Shown here: positions 18,851-27,110 of the stretch, piece after piece
Layout of the letters: every line of letters starts with the position of its first letter
How positions within the stretch are numbered: position 1 is the stretch's first letter
Source: JALHSW01 sp963720675
GTDB lineage: Bacteria > Actinomycetota > Acidimicrobiia > IMCC26256 > PALSA-555
Assembly (NCBI GenBank): GCA_963720675.1
Contig: CAVRGH010000010.1
Coordinates: forward strand, 1,612,001-1,676,000
Length of the DNA: 64,000 nucleotides
Reading direction: 5' to 3'
Notes under the pieces: generated by a model
What the model saw: only the letters and a program-made list of their open reading frames with translations
Told to the model about the DNA's origin: nothing
Database searches by the model: none
Position numbers and translations under genes: made by a program

Positions 18851-20554
18851 CTAGTCGATCGCGGTGACGACGCCGGCGGCGCCATCGACCTCGACGCGCT
18901 GACCGTCACGCAGGCGGCTCGTCGCCGAGCGCGTCCCCACCACGGCTGGTATCCCGAACTCCCGGGCCACGACGGCCGCGTGCGAGATCTGGGCACCGAC
19001 GTCGGTGACGATCGCCGACGCGAATGCGAACAGCGGCGTCCATCCCGTGTCGGTGGTGGCGGCGACCAGCACCTCGCCGGGCTCGAGGTCGGCGAGGGTG
19101 CTCGGCGAGAGGAGCCGGACCGGTCCGCGGACGATCCCGGGCGATGCCGGGATTCCCGAGATCGACTCACCCTGCTCCAGCCGGTCGCCGACGCCCACCT
19201 CGGGCATCCAATGGCCGTCGAACATCGCCGGGAGGCGCAGCGCCCCGAGACGCACTCGCTCGGCTCGTCGGCGCGCGACGGTCGCGGCGACGCCGTCCGG
19301 CGGGTCGCGAAGCTCGGCGAACGTGAGGTACCAGACATCGTCGGCATCCTCGAGGGTGCCCGAGACCACCAGACGTCGGGCACGCTCACGAACCGTGAGA
19401 CGAAGCGCGTGCGTCATCCGGACGACGGCGTCACGCGAGCGCTCACGCGTGAGCATCGCGCGGTGCGCGACCCGAGCCAGCAGCCGTTCGCGCCGCGACA
19501 GGTCCTGCGTGACCACCGTGCGCCCGGGCGCGTCGATCGCCTTGGCGACGGACTCGACGAGGAGCGCCGGTGCGTCGGCGAACATCGGATTCGCGAGCTC
19601 GGTCTCGCCCGGTCCGCGATGACCGACCTCCCGGACCAGGTCGTCGATCGCGGTGGCGAACCACGACGACCGTTCGCGCAGCGTCGCGAGCGCGGCGTCA
19701 GCCGACTCGGCCCGGAGCACCCCGGCCACGGCTTCGTCCTCGACGGCGCGAACCGCGATCGCGCTGACGCCAGCCAGTGCCCCGACGCTCTCGAGCCGAC
19801 GGGCGTCCGATCCCGAGCGGACCGGAACGCCCCCCGCCTTCTCGATCGCGGAGAGGACGCCCCCTGCGAGCACCGTGCCGAAGGTCGACACCTGCCAGGC
19901 CTGGACGACCTCGCCGCGGAGGAGCTCGAGCCGAGCCGCGAGCCCGCGATCGTCGAGCTGTGCGAGCTGCTCCGGGTCGACCGTCAGCGCGTGCGCCCTG
20001 GTGACGACCTCGTCGACCTGGCGCCCGAACCCCGCAGCGAGCAACCCGACGGTGCCACCGATCCGTGTGCCGCGCGCGATGCCACCGAGCGAGGGACGGG
20101 AGCGTTGCCCGCCCTCGGGTAGCGGGATGCCGAGATACTGCTGGTCGATCTCCTCGGCGGACCAACCGGGCATCACTGCGGCGAGCTCTCGGAGCACCGA
20201 GACGCCGCCGTACACCCGATGAGCGAACACCGACACGGAGCGCAGCAGCTCGGTCGCGATCGGCTCCTCCAACCGGAACAGCTGGGCCGAGCACCGGGAC
20301 GAGCCCCGCATCGACTCGAGGGTCAGCTCGAGCGAGAGCGGCGTCATCGGCCCCGGGAACGCCTCGGAGAGGTTCGACGCCGTGTAGATCGGGAAGCGAG
20401 GGTCGATGAGCGTGTCGAACTCGCCGCCGACCCCTTCGGGTCCTGCGGCCACGAGTGCGGTGCCGTCGACCGGCGCGATGTCGGCGGGGATCCCGACCTC
20501 GGCGCGGGGGAGGCGCCACGGACGCCGGCGCGTCGACCGCGCGTCCTGAATCAT
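18851..20554 (-). CDS. PEP-utilising swivelling-histidine protein without ATP-grasp domain
   Basis: The protein is 567 residues and intact. The C-terminal ~90 residues are the mobile phosphohistidine domain of the PEP synthase/PPDK/rifampicin phosphotransferase family: ISGIPASPGIVRGPVRLLSP, GEVLVAATTDTGWTPLF and GAQISHAAVVAREFGIP with His525. Upstream is a large helical region with NLSEAFPGPMTPLSLELTLE and DDVWYLTFAELRD, like the substrate domain of rifampicin phosphotransferases. There is no PEP/ATP-grasp domain, so the histidine must be phosphorylated in trans or the fold is used otherwise. It starts at ATG 20554, divergent from the enoyl-CoA hydratase at 20600. Related copies lie at 52607-55243 and 63377-64000. 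Confidence 0.8.
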   Translation of the reverse strand: MIQDARSTRRRPWRLPRAEVGIPADIAPVDGTALVAAGPEGVGGEFDTLIDPRFPIYTASNLSEAFPGPMTPLSLELTLESMRGSSRCSAQLFRLEEPIATELLRSVSVFAHRVYGGVSVLRELAAVMPGWSAEEIDQQYLGIPLPEGGQRSRPSLGGIARGTRIGGTVGLLAAGFGRQVDEVVTRAHALTVDPEQLAQLDDRGLAARLELLRGEVVQAWQVSTFGTVLAGGVLSAIEKAGGVPVRSGSDARRLESVGALAGVSAIAVRAVEDEAVAGVLRAESADAALATLRERSSWFATAIDDLVREVGHRGPGETELANPMFADAPALLVESVAKAIDAPGRTVVTQDLSRRERLLARVAHRAMLTRERSRDAVVRMTHALRLTVRERARRLVVSGTLEDADDVWYLTFAELRDPPDGVAATVARRRAERVRLGALRLPAMFDGHWMPEVGVGDRLEQGESISGIPASPGIVRGPVRLLSPSTLADLEPGEVLVAATTDTGWTPLFAFASAIVTDVGAQISHAAVVAREFGIPAVVGTRSATSRLRDGQRVEVDGAAGVVTAID

Positions 20555-20564
20555 CTCACCATGT

Positions 20565-20602
20565 TTGACAATTCCATCGCCCCTTCGCAAGATGCGCCCG
20601 TG
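20565..20602 (+). promoter_or_regulatory. Leaderless sigma-70-type promoter of the hydratase-BKACE-ligase operon
   Basis: TTGACA at 20565-20570, a 17-base spacer, CAAGAT at 20588-20593 and six bases before the GTG start at 20600 put the expected transcription start at or next to the first codon. The sequence is almost repeated at 25617-25654 in front of the P450 gene, including TTGACAAT and CGCAAGATGC and the following CCGTG. Confidence 0.65.
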
Positions 20603-21397
20603 CCGGATGCCGTTGCGCAGTGGGAACCCGTCGAAGGGCTGCGTTTCGCCGTCCGCGATTCGGTGGCCTCGCTGCTGATCGATCGCCCGGAGAAGGCCAA
20701 CGCGCTCACGCCCGAGATGTACGAGGGACTTCGTCGCGCGCTGTTGCTCACCGAGCTCGACGCCTCGGTGGAGGTGCTCACGATCACGGCGGGCGGCGAC
20801 GAGTACTTCGTGCCGGGTGGCGACCTGACGATCGGCGCGGACGAGTGGGCCGCGGATCTCGTCACGAAGCTCGCCGAAGCCGAGGGCGCATTCCCCTACC
20901 AGAGCTTCGAGCGCTGTTCGAAGCTGGTCGTCACCGCGGTGAACGGTCGGTGCCAAGCCGCGGGTCTGATCATCGTGCTGATGAGCGATCTCGTGTTGGC
21001 CTCGGACCGCGCTCGGTTCCGAGTGCCGGAGCTGTTGCGTGGCCTGGTCGATCCGTTCGTCCCGCTGCGCCTCCCCGCTCACATCGGCCTTGCCCGAGCC
21101 CGGTGGATGATGTTCACCGCGGACGAGCTCGACGCACACGACGCCGAGCGCGCCGGTCTCGTGGGCAAGGTCGTACCCCACGCCGACCTGGCGGCGGAGC
21201 TCGAGGCCACGGTCGCCAAGGTACGTCGGACCGCGCCGGGCGCACGGGGCCTCTACAAGCGCATGGTCAACCGAGCGCTCACCCCGATCGGCCTCGACGA
21301 CTTCCTGGTCGGCATGCGTTCGCCCGAAGCGGTCGAAGGCATGCGCAGCTTCGCCGAGAAGCGCCCACCGAGCTGGCGGCCGGGAGGTGGGACCTGA
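20600..21397 (+). CDS. Enoyl-CoA hydratase/isomerase
   Basis: The protein is 265 residues from GTG 20600. This start is chosen from the promoter geometry; an in-frame ATG at 20561 lies inside the promoter. It is of crotonase fold: VASLLIDRPEKANALTPEMY, the oxyanion-hole regions YFVPGGDLT and NGRCQAAGLIIVLMSDLVLA, then PELLRGLVDPFVPLRLPAHI. The usual Ala-Gly-Gly-Gly stretch is replaced by CQAAGL, so activity may deviate. It ends KRPPSWRPGGGT. The BKACE gene follows after four bases. Confidence 0.88.
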   Translation: MPDAVAQWEPVEGLRFAVRDSVASLLIDRPEKANALTPEMYEGLRRALLLTELDASVEVLTITAGGDEYFVPGGDLTIGADEWAADLVTKLAEAEGAFPYQSFERCSKLVVTAVNGRCQAAGLIIVLMSDLVLASDRARFRVPELLRGLVDPFVPLRLPAHIGLARARWMMFTADELDAHDAERAGLVGKVVPHADLAAELEATVAKVRRTAPGARGLYKRMVNRALTPIGLDDFLVGMRSPEAVEGMRSFAEKRPPSWRPGGGT

Positions 21398-21401
21398 GCC
21401 G

Positions 21402-22322
21402 ATGGAACACGACTCGGTCATCATCGAAGTCGGGCTGAACGAAGGCATCTCTCGCGACGTGCACCCTGCGATCCCGATCTCGCCGGCCGAGATCGCGGCC
21501 GATGCCCTCCGCTGCGAAGCTGCGGGAGCTGCCGTCGTGCACTGGCACGCACGTGATCCGGCCGACGGGAGCCAGCGAGCTGCGGACGCTCGCCTCTACG
21601 GCGAGGCCCTGGAGCTCATGCGGGCGGGTGGGACCGTCCTCGGCTACCCGACCTACCCGACCCAGCCGCCGGATTCCCTCGACGAACGACTGGGACACTG
21701 CTTCACGCTGCGCCGCGACCACGGGCTCGAGCTCGCACCGATCGACATCGGCTCGGTGAACGTCATCACGTGGAACGACGCGGAGCACGAGTTCGTCGGT
21801 GCCGGCGGCACGCTCGCCGGTCGGACCGTCGTCCAGAACTCCCTCGGGTTCACCCTGTCCGCGCTCGAGCGCTTCGGCGAGGTCGGGCTCGTGCCGAGCG
21901 TCGCGTCGTTCGACATCGGCTTCACCCGCACCATGGTGAACCTCGTACGGGCCGGGAAGCTGCCCGAGCCGGTCTTCTTCAAGATCTTCATGATGGGTGC
22001 GTGGGCCGTCGGGCCCAACCCGGACGCTGCCGCGCTGGAGTTCCACCTCCACCAGATTCCCGACGACCTCGACATCGAGTGGGTCGTCGTCCCGTACACC
22101 ATGGCGGACCCCTTGCTCGTCGAGCGGCTCTGCCGTCGCGCCCTCGACCTCGGTGGAGGGATCCGGGTCGGGATCGGCGACAACCCGAGTGCGCATCCGG
22201 GCCTGACCAACGCCGAGCTGGTGACCCAGGCTGCGGCCTGGGCCCGTGACTCGGGTCGACCGATCGCCGGCGCAGCGGACGTGCGCGCTCGCTTCGCGCT
22301 GGATGGGCGTGATCCGCGATGA
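21402..22322 (+). CDS. Beta-keto acid cleavage enzyme (BKACE, DUF849)
   Basis: The protein is 306 residues and intact. BKACE enzymes condense a beta-keto acid with acetyl-CoA to give acetoacetate and a new CoA ester, using a Zn site in a TIM barrel. The zinc-binding HxH is HWHARD (His47, His49), the N-terminus VIIEVGLNEG carries the conserved Asn-Glu, and the C-terminal GIGDNPSAHPGLTNAELV is the family signature. It is the middle gene of an operon between an enoyl-CoA hydratase and a PaaK-like ligase. A second BKACE is at 50896-51843. The keto acid substrate is unknown. Confidence 0.88.
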   Translation: MEHDSVIIEVGLNEGISRDVHPAIPISPAEIAADALRCEAAGAAVVHWHARDPADGSQRAADARLYGEALELMRAGGTVLGYPTYPTQPPDSLDERLGHCFTLRRDHGLELAPIDIGSVNVITWNDAEHEFVGAGGTLAGRTVVQNSLGFTLSALERFGEVGLVPSVASFDIGFTRTMVNLVRAGKLPEPVFFKIFMMGAWAVGPNPDAAALEFHLHQIPDDLDIEWVVVPYTMADPLLVERLCRRALDLGGGIRVGIGDNPSAHPGLTNAELVTQAAAWARDSGRPIAGAADVRARFALDGRDPR

Positions 22323-22388
22323 CGAGACCGCTCGACCTCGACCCCGTTCAGCCAGACCCCGTCCCGACTCCGAGGAGCCCCCGCCACC

Positions 22389-23618
22389 ATGGCCACGACT
22401 GACGAGACCGATCGCCGCTTCTGGAACGAGGGCGCGCAGACCATGCCGCGCGAACAGCTTCGCTCCCTCCAAGAAGAGCGACTCCGTGAGACCGTGGCGC
22501 GCGCCTACGAAGGTGCAGGCTTCTTCCGCAGGCGGTTCGACGCCGCCGGGGTCGTACCGGACGACATCGCCACACTCGCCGACCTGGAGAAGCTCCCGAG
22601 CTTCCGCAAACAGGAGCTCCGCGAGAGCGAAGCCGAACATCCGCCGGTTGGTGACTACCGGGTGTCGGGACTTCGAGGGGCGATCCGGCTGGCCATGTCG
22701 ACCGGGACCACGGGGCGACCGACGTTCTCGCTCTGGACGCAGCACGACCTCGCGCTGGAATGCGAGCTCGGTGCCCGCATGCAGTGGCGACTGGGGATGC
22801 GGCCCGGGAACATCGTCGTCAATGCGCACCCGGGATACTTGAACGGAGGCCAGGCGTTCATCTCGTCGCTGTACGAGAACATGGGATGTCTGTCCATCTC
22901 GCTCGGCCCACCCGACTCGGTCGACGCGGCAGAGGCCGCGCTGCGCGCCATCGAGCACATCCCGGTCGATCACTGGGGGCTGTTCCCTGCAGCACTCCAC
23001 CGTTTCCGAGAGGCAGCAGCGCGCATCGGTTACGAGGGCAAGCTGCCCGAACCCGAGGAGATCGGGCCGACGTACCAGTACGACCGGATCAGTGCCGGTC
23101 AGGAGTGCGTGGGCTTCCTCGGGAGCGCGTGCTCACCCGGACGGGGATCGCACCTCGCCGAGGACTTCGCGATCGTCGAGGCGCTCGATCCCGAGACCGG
23201 CGCGGCCGTCCCCGACGGCGAGCGCGGCTACTTCGTCGTCACGTCGCTCGGCCGCGACAATCCGATGATCCGTTACGACATGGAGGACGTGATTCGGATC
23301 GAACCCGCCCTGTGCGACTGCGGGGAGACGTCCCGACGCGCGTTCTGGGAGGGCCGCGGCAAGGACATCGTCGAGGTCGCCGGCCGCTGGGTGCTGCCGA
23401 TCGACGTCTGGAAAGAGGTCCCGGCCGACGCCGAGTTCGTGCTCGTCCGCCCGAGCTCGCCGTCGGACCAGCTGACGGTCCGGATCGAGGGGAAGCCCGC
23501 CCCCGACCTGGCCGAGCGGCTCGAGACAGCGATCGGCGTCCCGGTCGCAGTCGAGTCGGTCCCCGACGAGACGCTGCCGCGCTCCTCGTACAAGGCCCAA
23601 CGCGTCGTCGACGAGTGA
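22389..23618 (+). CDS. PaaK-like (phenylacetate-CoA ligase type) AMP-forming ligase
   Basis: The protein is 409 residues and intact. It has MSTGTTGRPTFSLWTQHD (P-loop STGTTG), the adenylation-domain segment FLGSACSPGRGSHLAEDF, the hinge NPMIRYDMEDVIRI with a nearby CDCGETSRR cysteine pair as in PaaK proteins, and the C-terminal end LPRSSYKAQRVVDE with the expected lysine. It is 66 bases downstream of BKACE and probably activates the acid that enters or leaves the BKACE step. A paralogue lies at 55282-56562. Confidence 0.85.
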   Translation: MATTDETDRRFWNEGAQTMPREQLRSLQEERLRETVARAYEGAGFFRRRFDAAGVVPDDIATLADLEKLPSFRKQELRESEAEHPPVGDYRVSGLRGAIRLAMSTGTTGRPTFSLWTQHDLALECELGARMQWRLGMRPGNIVVNAHPGYLNGGQAFISSLYENMGCLSISLGPPDSVDAAEAALRAIEHIPVDHWGLFPAALHRFREAAARIGYEGKLPEPEEIGPTYQYDRISAGQECVGFLGSACSPGRGSHLAEDFAIVEALDPETGAAVPDGERGYFVVTSLGRDNPMIRYDMEDVIRIEPALCDCGETSRRAFWEGRGKDIVEVAGRWVLPIDVWKEVPADAEFVLVRPSSPSDQLTVRIEGKPAPDLAERLETAIGVPVAVESVPDETLPRSSYKAQRVVDE

Positions 23619-23686
23619 CGACGACGATCGTCACCGTCGACGGTGCCGCCGGCGAGGTGCGGTCCCGACCCGAACCGGTCTGACCC

Positions 23687-24695
23687 CTACCCGGCAGGCA
23701 CGGGAGCCGCGAGCCACGCGTCGATGTCCGCCAGGATCTGCACCCTGGTCGCGGGCTCTGCGCCCGAAGCGGTGACGCTCGTCCGCGCGATGTCGGCGAG
23801 CTGCTCGTCGGAGAATCCGAACACCTCGCCGCGCGAGCTCGTACTGGTCAGAAGCGCCGGCCCGGAACATCAGCCGGTCGTCGGCACCGAGGGACACCGG
23901 TACCCCGCTGGCCACCAGGTGCGGCAACGGGTGCCGCTCGATCGCGTCGACCACGCCGAGCGCCACGTTCGAGCTCAGGCACACGTCACACGTGATCCCC
24001 TCCGCGGCCAGCCGACGCAGGACATCGGGATCCTCGACCGCACGGATCCCGTGGGCGATCCGATCGGCGCCCAGGTGCTCGATGGCGTCGACCACGCTGC
24101 GCGCGCCGAGCAGCTCACCGGCGTGAGGGGTGACGAGCAGGCCGCCTTCGCGTGCCATCGCCGCAGCGGGCGCGAAGTCCGAGGCGTCTGCCGCATGCTC
24201 ACTGCCCGCGAGGCCGAAGGCGGCGACGCCGTCATCGGCGTGCTCGGCGCCGAACATCGCCGCGCGCTCGGCCATCTCCACCGGCAGGTCTCGAATCGAG
24301 GCGAAGACGACCTTCACCTCGACACCGGTCGCCGCGGACGCGTCGGAGAATCCCTCGCGGACGGCTGCCCACACTTCATCGGCGTCACCGAACCGGGGAA
24401 CGTAGCCACCCCCGAAGAGCCCGACGTGTGGCTCGGTGTAGCGCACTCCGTCGGCCGCTTCGTCTTCGACCAGCTCGCGGCACACGCGGACCAGATCGTC
24501 GAGCGTCGCGATGCAGGCAACCGCAGTCCGGTAGAGGCCGAGGAACTCGTCCCAGCCTGCGAACGCGGCGAAGTCGGGAGGTTCGATCCCCTCGCGCCGC
24601 GCAAGCTCCGCCATCGTGCCGGGGCGGGCGCTGCCCTCGAGGTGGAGGTGGAGGTGGGCCTTCGGCAGGGCCTCGAGCGATCGACCCGTGCTCAT
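23687..24695 (-). CDS. Adenosine deaminase-family aminohydrolase
   Basis: The protein is about 335 residues. It has the metal motif KAHLHLHLEG, the catalytic block VTPHAGELLGA (His and Glu both present), DRIAHGIRAVEDP, SSNVALGVV and SLGADDRLMF with the Asp pair. A single frame change near 23840 moves the reading into EVFGFSDEQLADIARTSV and a normal family C-terminus. It deaminates adenosine or a related purine nucleoside; adenine or aminofutalosine is possible. It starts at ATG 24695. It differs from the second family member at 38466-39650, which lacks the catalytic Glu. Confidence 0.8.
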
Positions 24696-24721
24696 GAGCA
24701 GACTCTGCCACCTCCGCCGGC

Positions 24722-25522
24722 TCAGAAGCTGCTGCCCCCGTCGACGTTGACCAGCGCGCCGTTGACGTAGCTCGCCTTGTCGGACACGAGGAACGTCACC
24801 ACGTTGCCGATCTCCTCGGGGGTGCCCCAACGATCCGCCCAGGTGAGGCCGTGCATGCGCTCGTTCCCGATCGGGAAATAGTCCTCGACGCGGTCGAGGC
24901 CGAGCTTCTCGCACCGGTCCTCGAGGTTGCGGATCACGCTCTCCGACGCGATCCATCCCGGCATCACCGCGTTCGACCGGATGTGATCATGGGCGAACTC
25001 GCGAGCCTGGTTCTTCGTGAAATGGGCCAGTGCTGCCTTGGCGGCCGAGTAGTGCTCGATGCGGGGGATCCAATGCCGAACCGACATCGCCGAGATGTTG
25101 ACGATCGCGCCGCCTCCTTGCGCCTGCATGATCGGCACGACCTCGCGGCAGGACCGTACGGCCGCCATCAGCACCGAGTCGAACGCGCTCTGCCAGACCT
25201 CGTCGGTCCGGTCCTCGAGCTCGGGCACGACGTCGCACGCGCCGATCGTGTTGACCAGCACGTCGATCCGTCCGAAGCGCTCCATGACCGCCGGGACGAC
25301 TCGGCGCACCTCGGCAGTCGTCACGAAATCAGCGGGGTACGCCACGACCTCGGTACCCGTCGCCTCGGCGACCTCGGCCGCGGTCTTCTCGAGCGTCGCT
25401 GCCGTGCGCGCGACGAGCGCGAGACGTGCTCCCTCCTGGCCGAGCGCGAGCGCGACGCCGCGACCCATCCCCTCGCTCGCCCCGGCGACCAGCGCCACCT
25501 TCCCCTCGAGCCCGAGCTCCAT
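24722..25522 (-). CDS. Short-chain dehydrogenase/reductase
   Basis: This is an intact 266-residue classical SDR: NAD-binding VALVAGASEGMGRG, NTIG, catalytic Ser in IVNISAMSVRH, YSAAK (Tyr, Lys), and the C-terminal SYVNGALVNVDGGSSF. It is closely paralogous to the SDR at 43958-44752, sharing CREVVPIMQ-type, AALAHFTKN and TWADR-GTPEEI blocks. Both lie back-to-back with a regulated promoter region and near a P450. Substrate unknown. ATG 25522 has GAGGGGC just upstream. Confidence 0.88.
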   Translation of the reverse strand: MELGLEGKVALVAGASEGMGRGVALALGQEGARLALVARTAATLEKTAAEVAEATGTEVVAYPADFVTTAEVRRVVPAVMERFGRIDVLVNTIGACDVVPELEDRTDEVWQSAFDSVLMAAVRSCREVVPIMQAQGGGAIVNISAMSVRHWIPRIEHYSAAKAALAHFTKNQAREFAHDHIRSNAVMPGWIASESVIRNLEDRCEKLGLDRVEDYFPIGNERMHGLTWADRWGTPEEIGNVVTFLVSDKASYVNGALVNVDGGSSF

Positions 25523-25616
25523 TGCCCCTCCGTCGTCCGTCGGTCATCTGTCCGTCGTCGTTGCTGGGCGCGCTCGGCCAGGCGTCGCGCCTGCACCGAA
25601 GCCTTCTTGCCGATTC

Positions 25617-25654
25617 TTGACAATCATTGCACGCCTACGCAAGATGCCTCCGTG
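25617..25654 (+). promoter_or_regulatory. Leaderless sigma-70-type promoter of the P450 gene
   Basis: TTGACA at 25617-25622, a 17-base spacer, CAAGAT at 25640-25645 and six bases to GTG 25652. Layout and sequence match the promoter at 20565-20602. Both transcripts would begin at a GTG followed by Pro-Asp codons. Confidence 0.65.
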
Positions 25655-26845
25655 CCCGACACGACCGAGCCCCGCTTCGACCCCCTCGACCCGGCCGACG
25701 CGGCGGATCCGTACGAGAAGCTCGCGGAGCTCCGGGCGCGATGCCCCGTCTCCCACCCGCGGCAGGGCGTCAGCCTCGTCGTTCGCCACGACGACACGGC
25801 GTCCGTCTTCCGCAACTGGGAGAAGTTCTCGAACGCCGGTGGGCTCCGCCTCGAGGGCGACAAGCCGACCGAGGAGCAGACACTCAACGAGATCGACCCG
25901 CCGCGGCACGGTCCGATCCGGCGCCAGCTGCTCTCGGCGCTGTCGCCGGCCATCGTCGCCGCGGCGGAGCCGATGATCGCGACCGTGGCGCACGATGTCG
26001 TCGGGCGCTTCGCCGCGCGTGGCCGTGTCGATCTGGTCGAGGAGATGGCCGTGCCGCTGCCGTCGCGTGTCATCACGCACATGCTCGGTGTCCCCGAGAG
26101 CGATGCCGAGCAGTTCCACGCGTGGACCGCTGCGATGGTCGAGGAGAAGTCGGCCTCCGGCACCGGGCAACGCCTGCGGCGCGACACGGAGCTCGAGTTC
26201 AACGCGTACATCCTCGGCCAGGTCCGGTCCCGTCGGGAGCAACAGGCCCCCCCGGACGACATCATCACCCGGATGATGAGTCACGAGCTCAAGGACGGTC
26301 ATCGTCTCAGCGACACCGAGATCGTCACCCAGATCCGATTCCTCCTGATGGCCGGCAACGAGACGACGACCAACCTGATCGCCAACCTCTGTTACGAGCT
26401 GATCCGGGTTCCCGAGCGCTACGCCCGCGTCCAGGCCGATCGGGCGCTCCTCCCGATCGCGATCGAGGAATCGCTGCGGCACGACTCCCCCGTGCAGCTG
26501 ATGTTCCGCACGGCGACCGTCGACACCGAGCTGTCGGAGTGCCCGATCCAGAAGGGCGAACGGGTCATCGTGAGCATGGGTGCGGCGAACCGTGACGAGA
26601 ACGTGTTCGACGAAGCCGCCGCGTTCGACCTCGACCGTGGAATGGTCACCAACCACATGGCCTTCGGGCTGGGCCCGCACCTCTGCATCGGCGCTCCGCT
26701 GGCGCGCCTTCAGACCCACGTGCTCATCAACACGCTCATGGACATGGTGACCGACCCGCGTCTCGCACCCGACTTCGTCTACGAGAAGGTCGACTTCTTC
26801 GCGTTCCGCGGCCCCAAGCACCTACCGGTCGTCTTCACCACGTAA
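25652..26845 (+). CDS. Cytochrome P450
   Basis: This is an intact 397-residue P450. The I-helix is LLMAGNETTTNLIANL, ExxR is EESLR, and the heme loop GLGPHLCIGAPLARLQ has Cys345. It starts at the leaderless GTG 25652 (MPDTTEPRFDPLD). It is convergent with a ferredoxin gene nine bases past its stop. It resembles the P450 at 11845-13056 in the I-helix and in the C-terminal EYEK / VYEK and RGP(K/Q) blocks. Confidence 0.95.
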   Translation: MPDTTEPRFDPLDPADAADPYEKLAELRARCPVSHPRQGVSLVVRHDDTASVFRNWEKFSNAGGLRLEGDKPTEEQTLNEIDPPRHGPIRRQLLSALSPAIVAAAEPMIATVAHDVVGRFAARGRVDLVEEMAVPLPSRVITHMLGVPESDAEQFHAWTAAMVEEKSASGTGQRLRRDTELEFNAYILGQVRSRREQQAPPDDIITRMMSHELKDGHRLSDTEIVTQIRFLLMAGNETTTNLIANLCYELIRVPERYARVQADRALLPIAIEESLRHDSPVQLMFRTATVDTELSECPIQKGERVIVSMGAANRDENVFDEAAAFDLDRGMVTNHMAFGLGPHLCIGAPLARLQTHVLINTLMDMVTDPRLAPDFVYEKVDFFAFRGPKHLPVVFTT

Positions 26846-26854
26846 TGGCCGAGG

Positions 26855-27064
26855 TCAGACGAGTCGCACGCCATCCTTGACGACGGAGATCGCGAAGTTC
26901 GGGCAGTGCCGGGCAGCTTCGAGCACCTTCTCCTCGGGCTGAGCATTCGGATCGACCACGAACGCCTTGCCGTCGTCGGCATTGTCGAACACGCCCGGAG
27001 CCCAGAACGAGCACTCGTGTGACCCCATGCAGGCGCCCACATCGATCGTCACCTCGAGCGCCAT
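26855..27064 (-). CDS. Small 3Fe-4S-type ferredoxin (P450 redox partner)
   Basis: The protein is 69 residues. It has CMGSHECSFWAPGVFD and, near the end, HCPNFAISV: three cysteines in the arrangement of actinobacterial single-cluster ferredoxins that serve P450s, with His in the first loop. It is the only ferredoxin in the window although four P450s are present. It is tail-to-tail with the P450 at 25652-26845 and precedes the enoyl-CoA hydratase at 27111 on the same strand in reverse order. Electron transfer from a reductase to P450 is inferred. Confidence 0.88.
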   Translation of the reverse strand: MALEVTIDVGACMGSHECSFWAPGVFDNADDGKAFVVDPNAQPEEKVLEAARHCPNFAISVVKDGVRLV

Positions 27065-27110
27065 GGCGTGCCTCCTCGTCCGTCGGATCCTGGCCGGGGC
27101 CGTCGCGGGC

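Noticed and set aside
23632..23645. 14-bp palindrome CACCGTCGACGGTG between convergent genes
   Set aside because: Made of codons common in this GC-rich genome, without a T tract or divergent genes; no support as terminator or operator.
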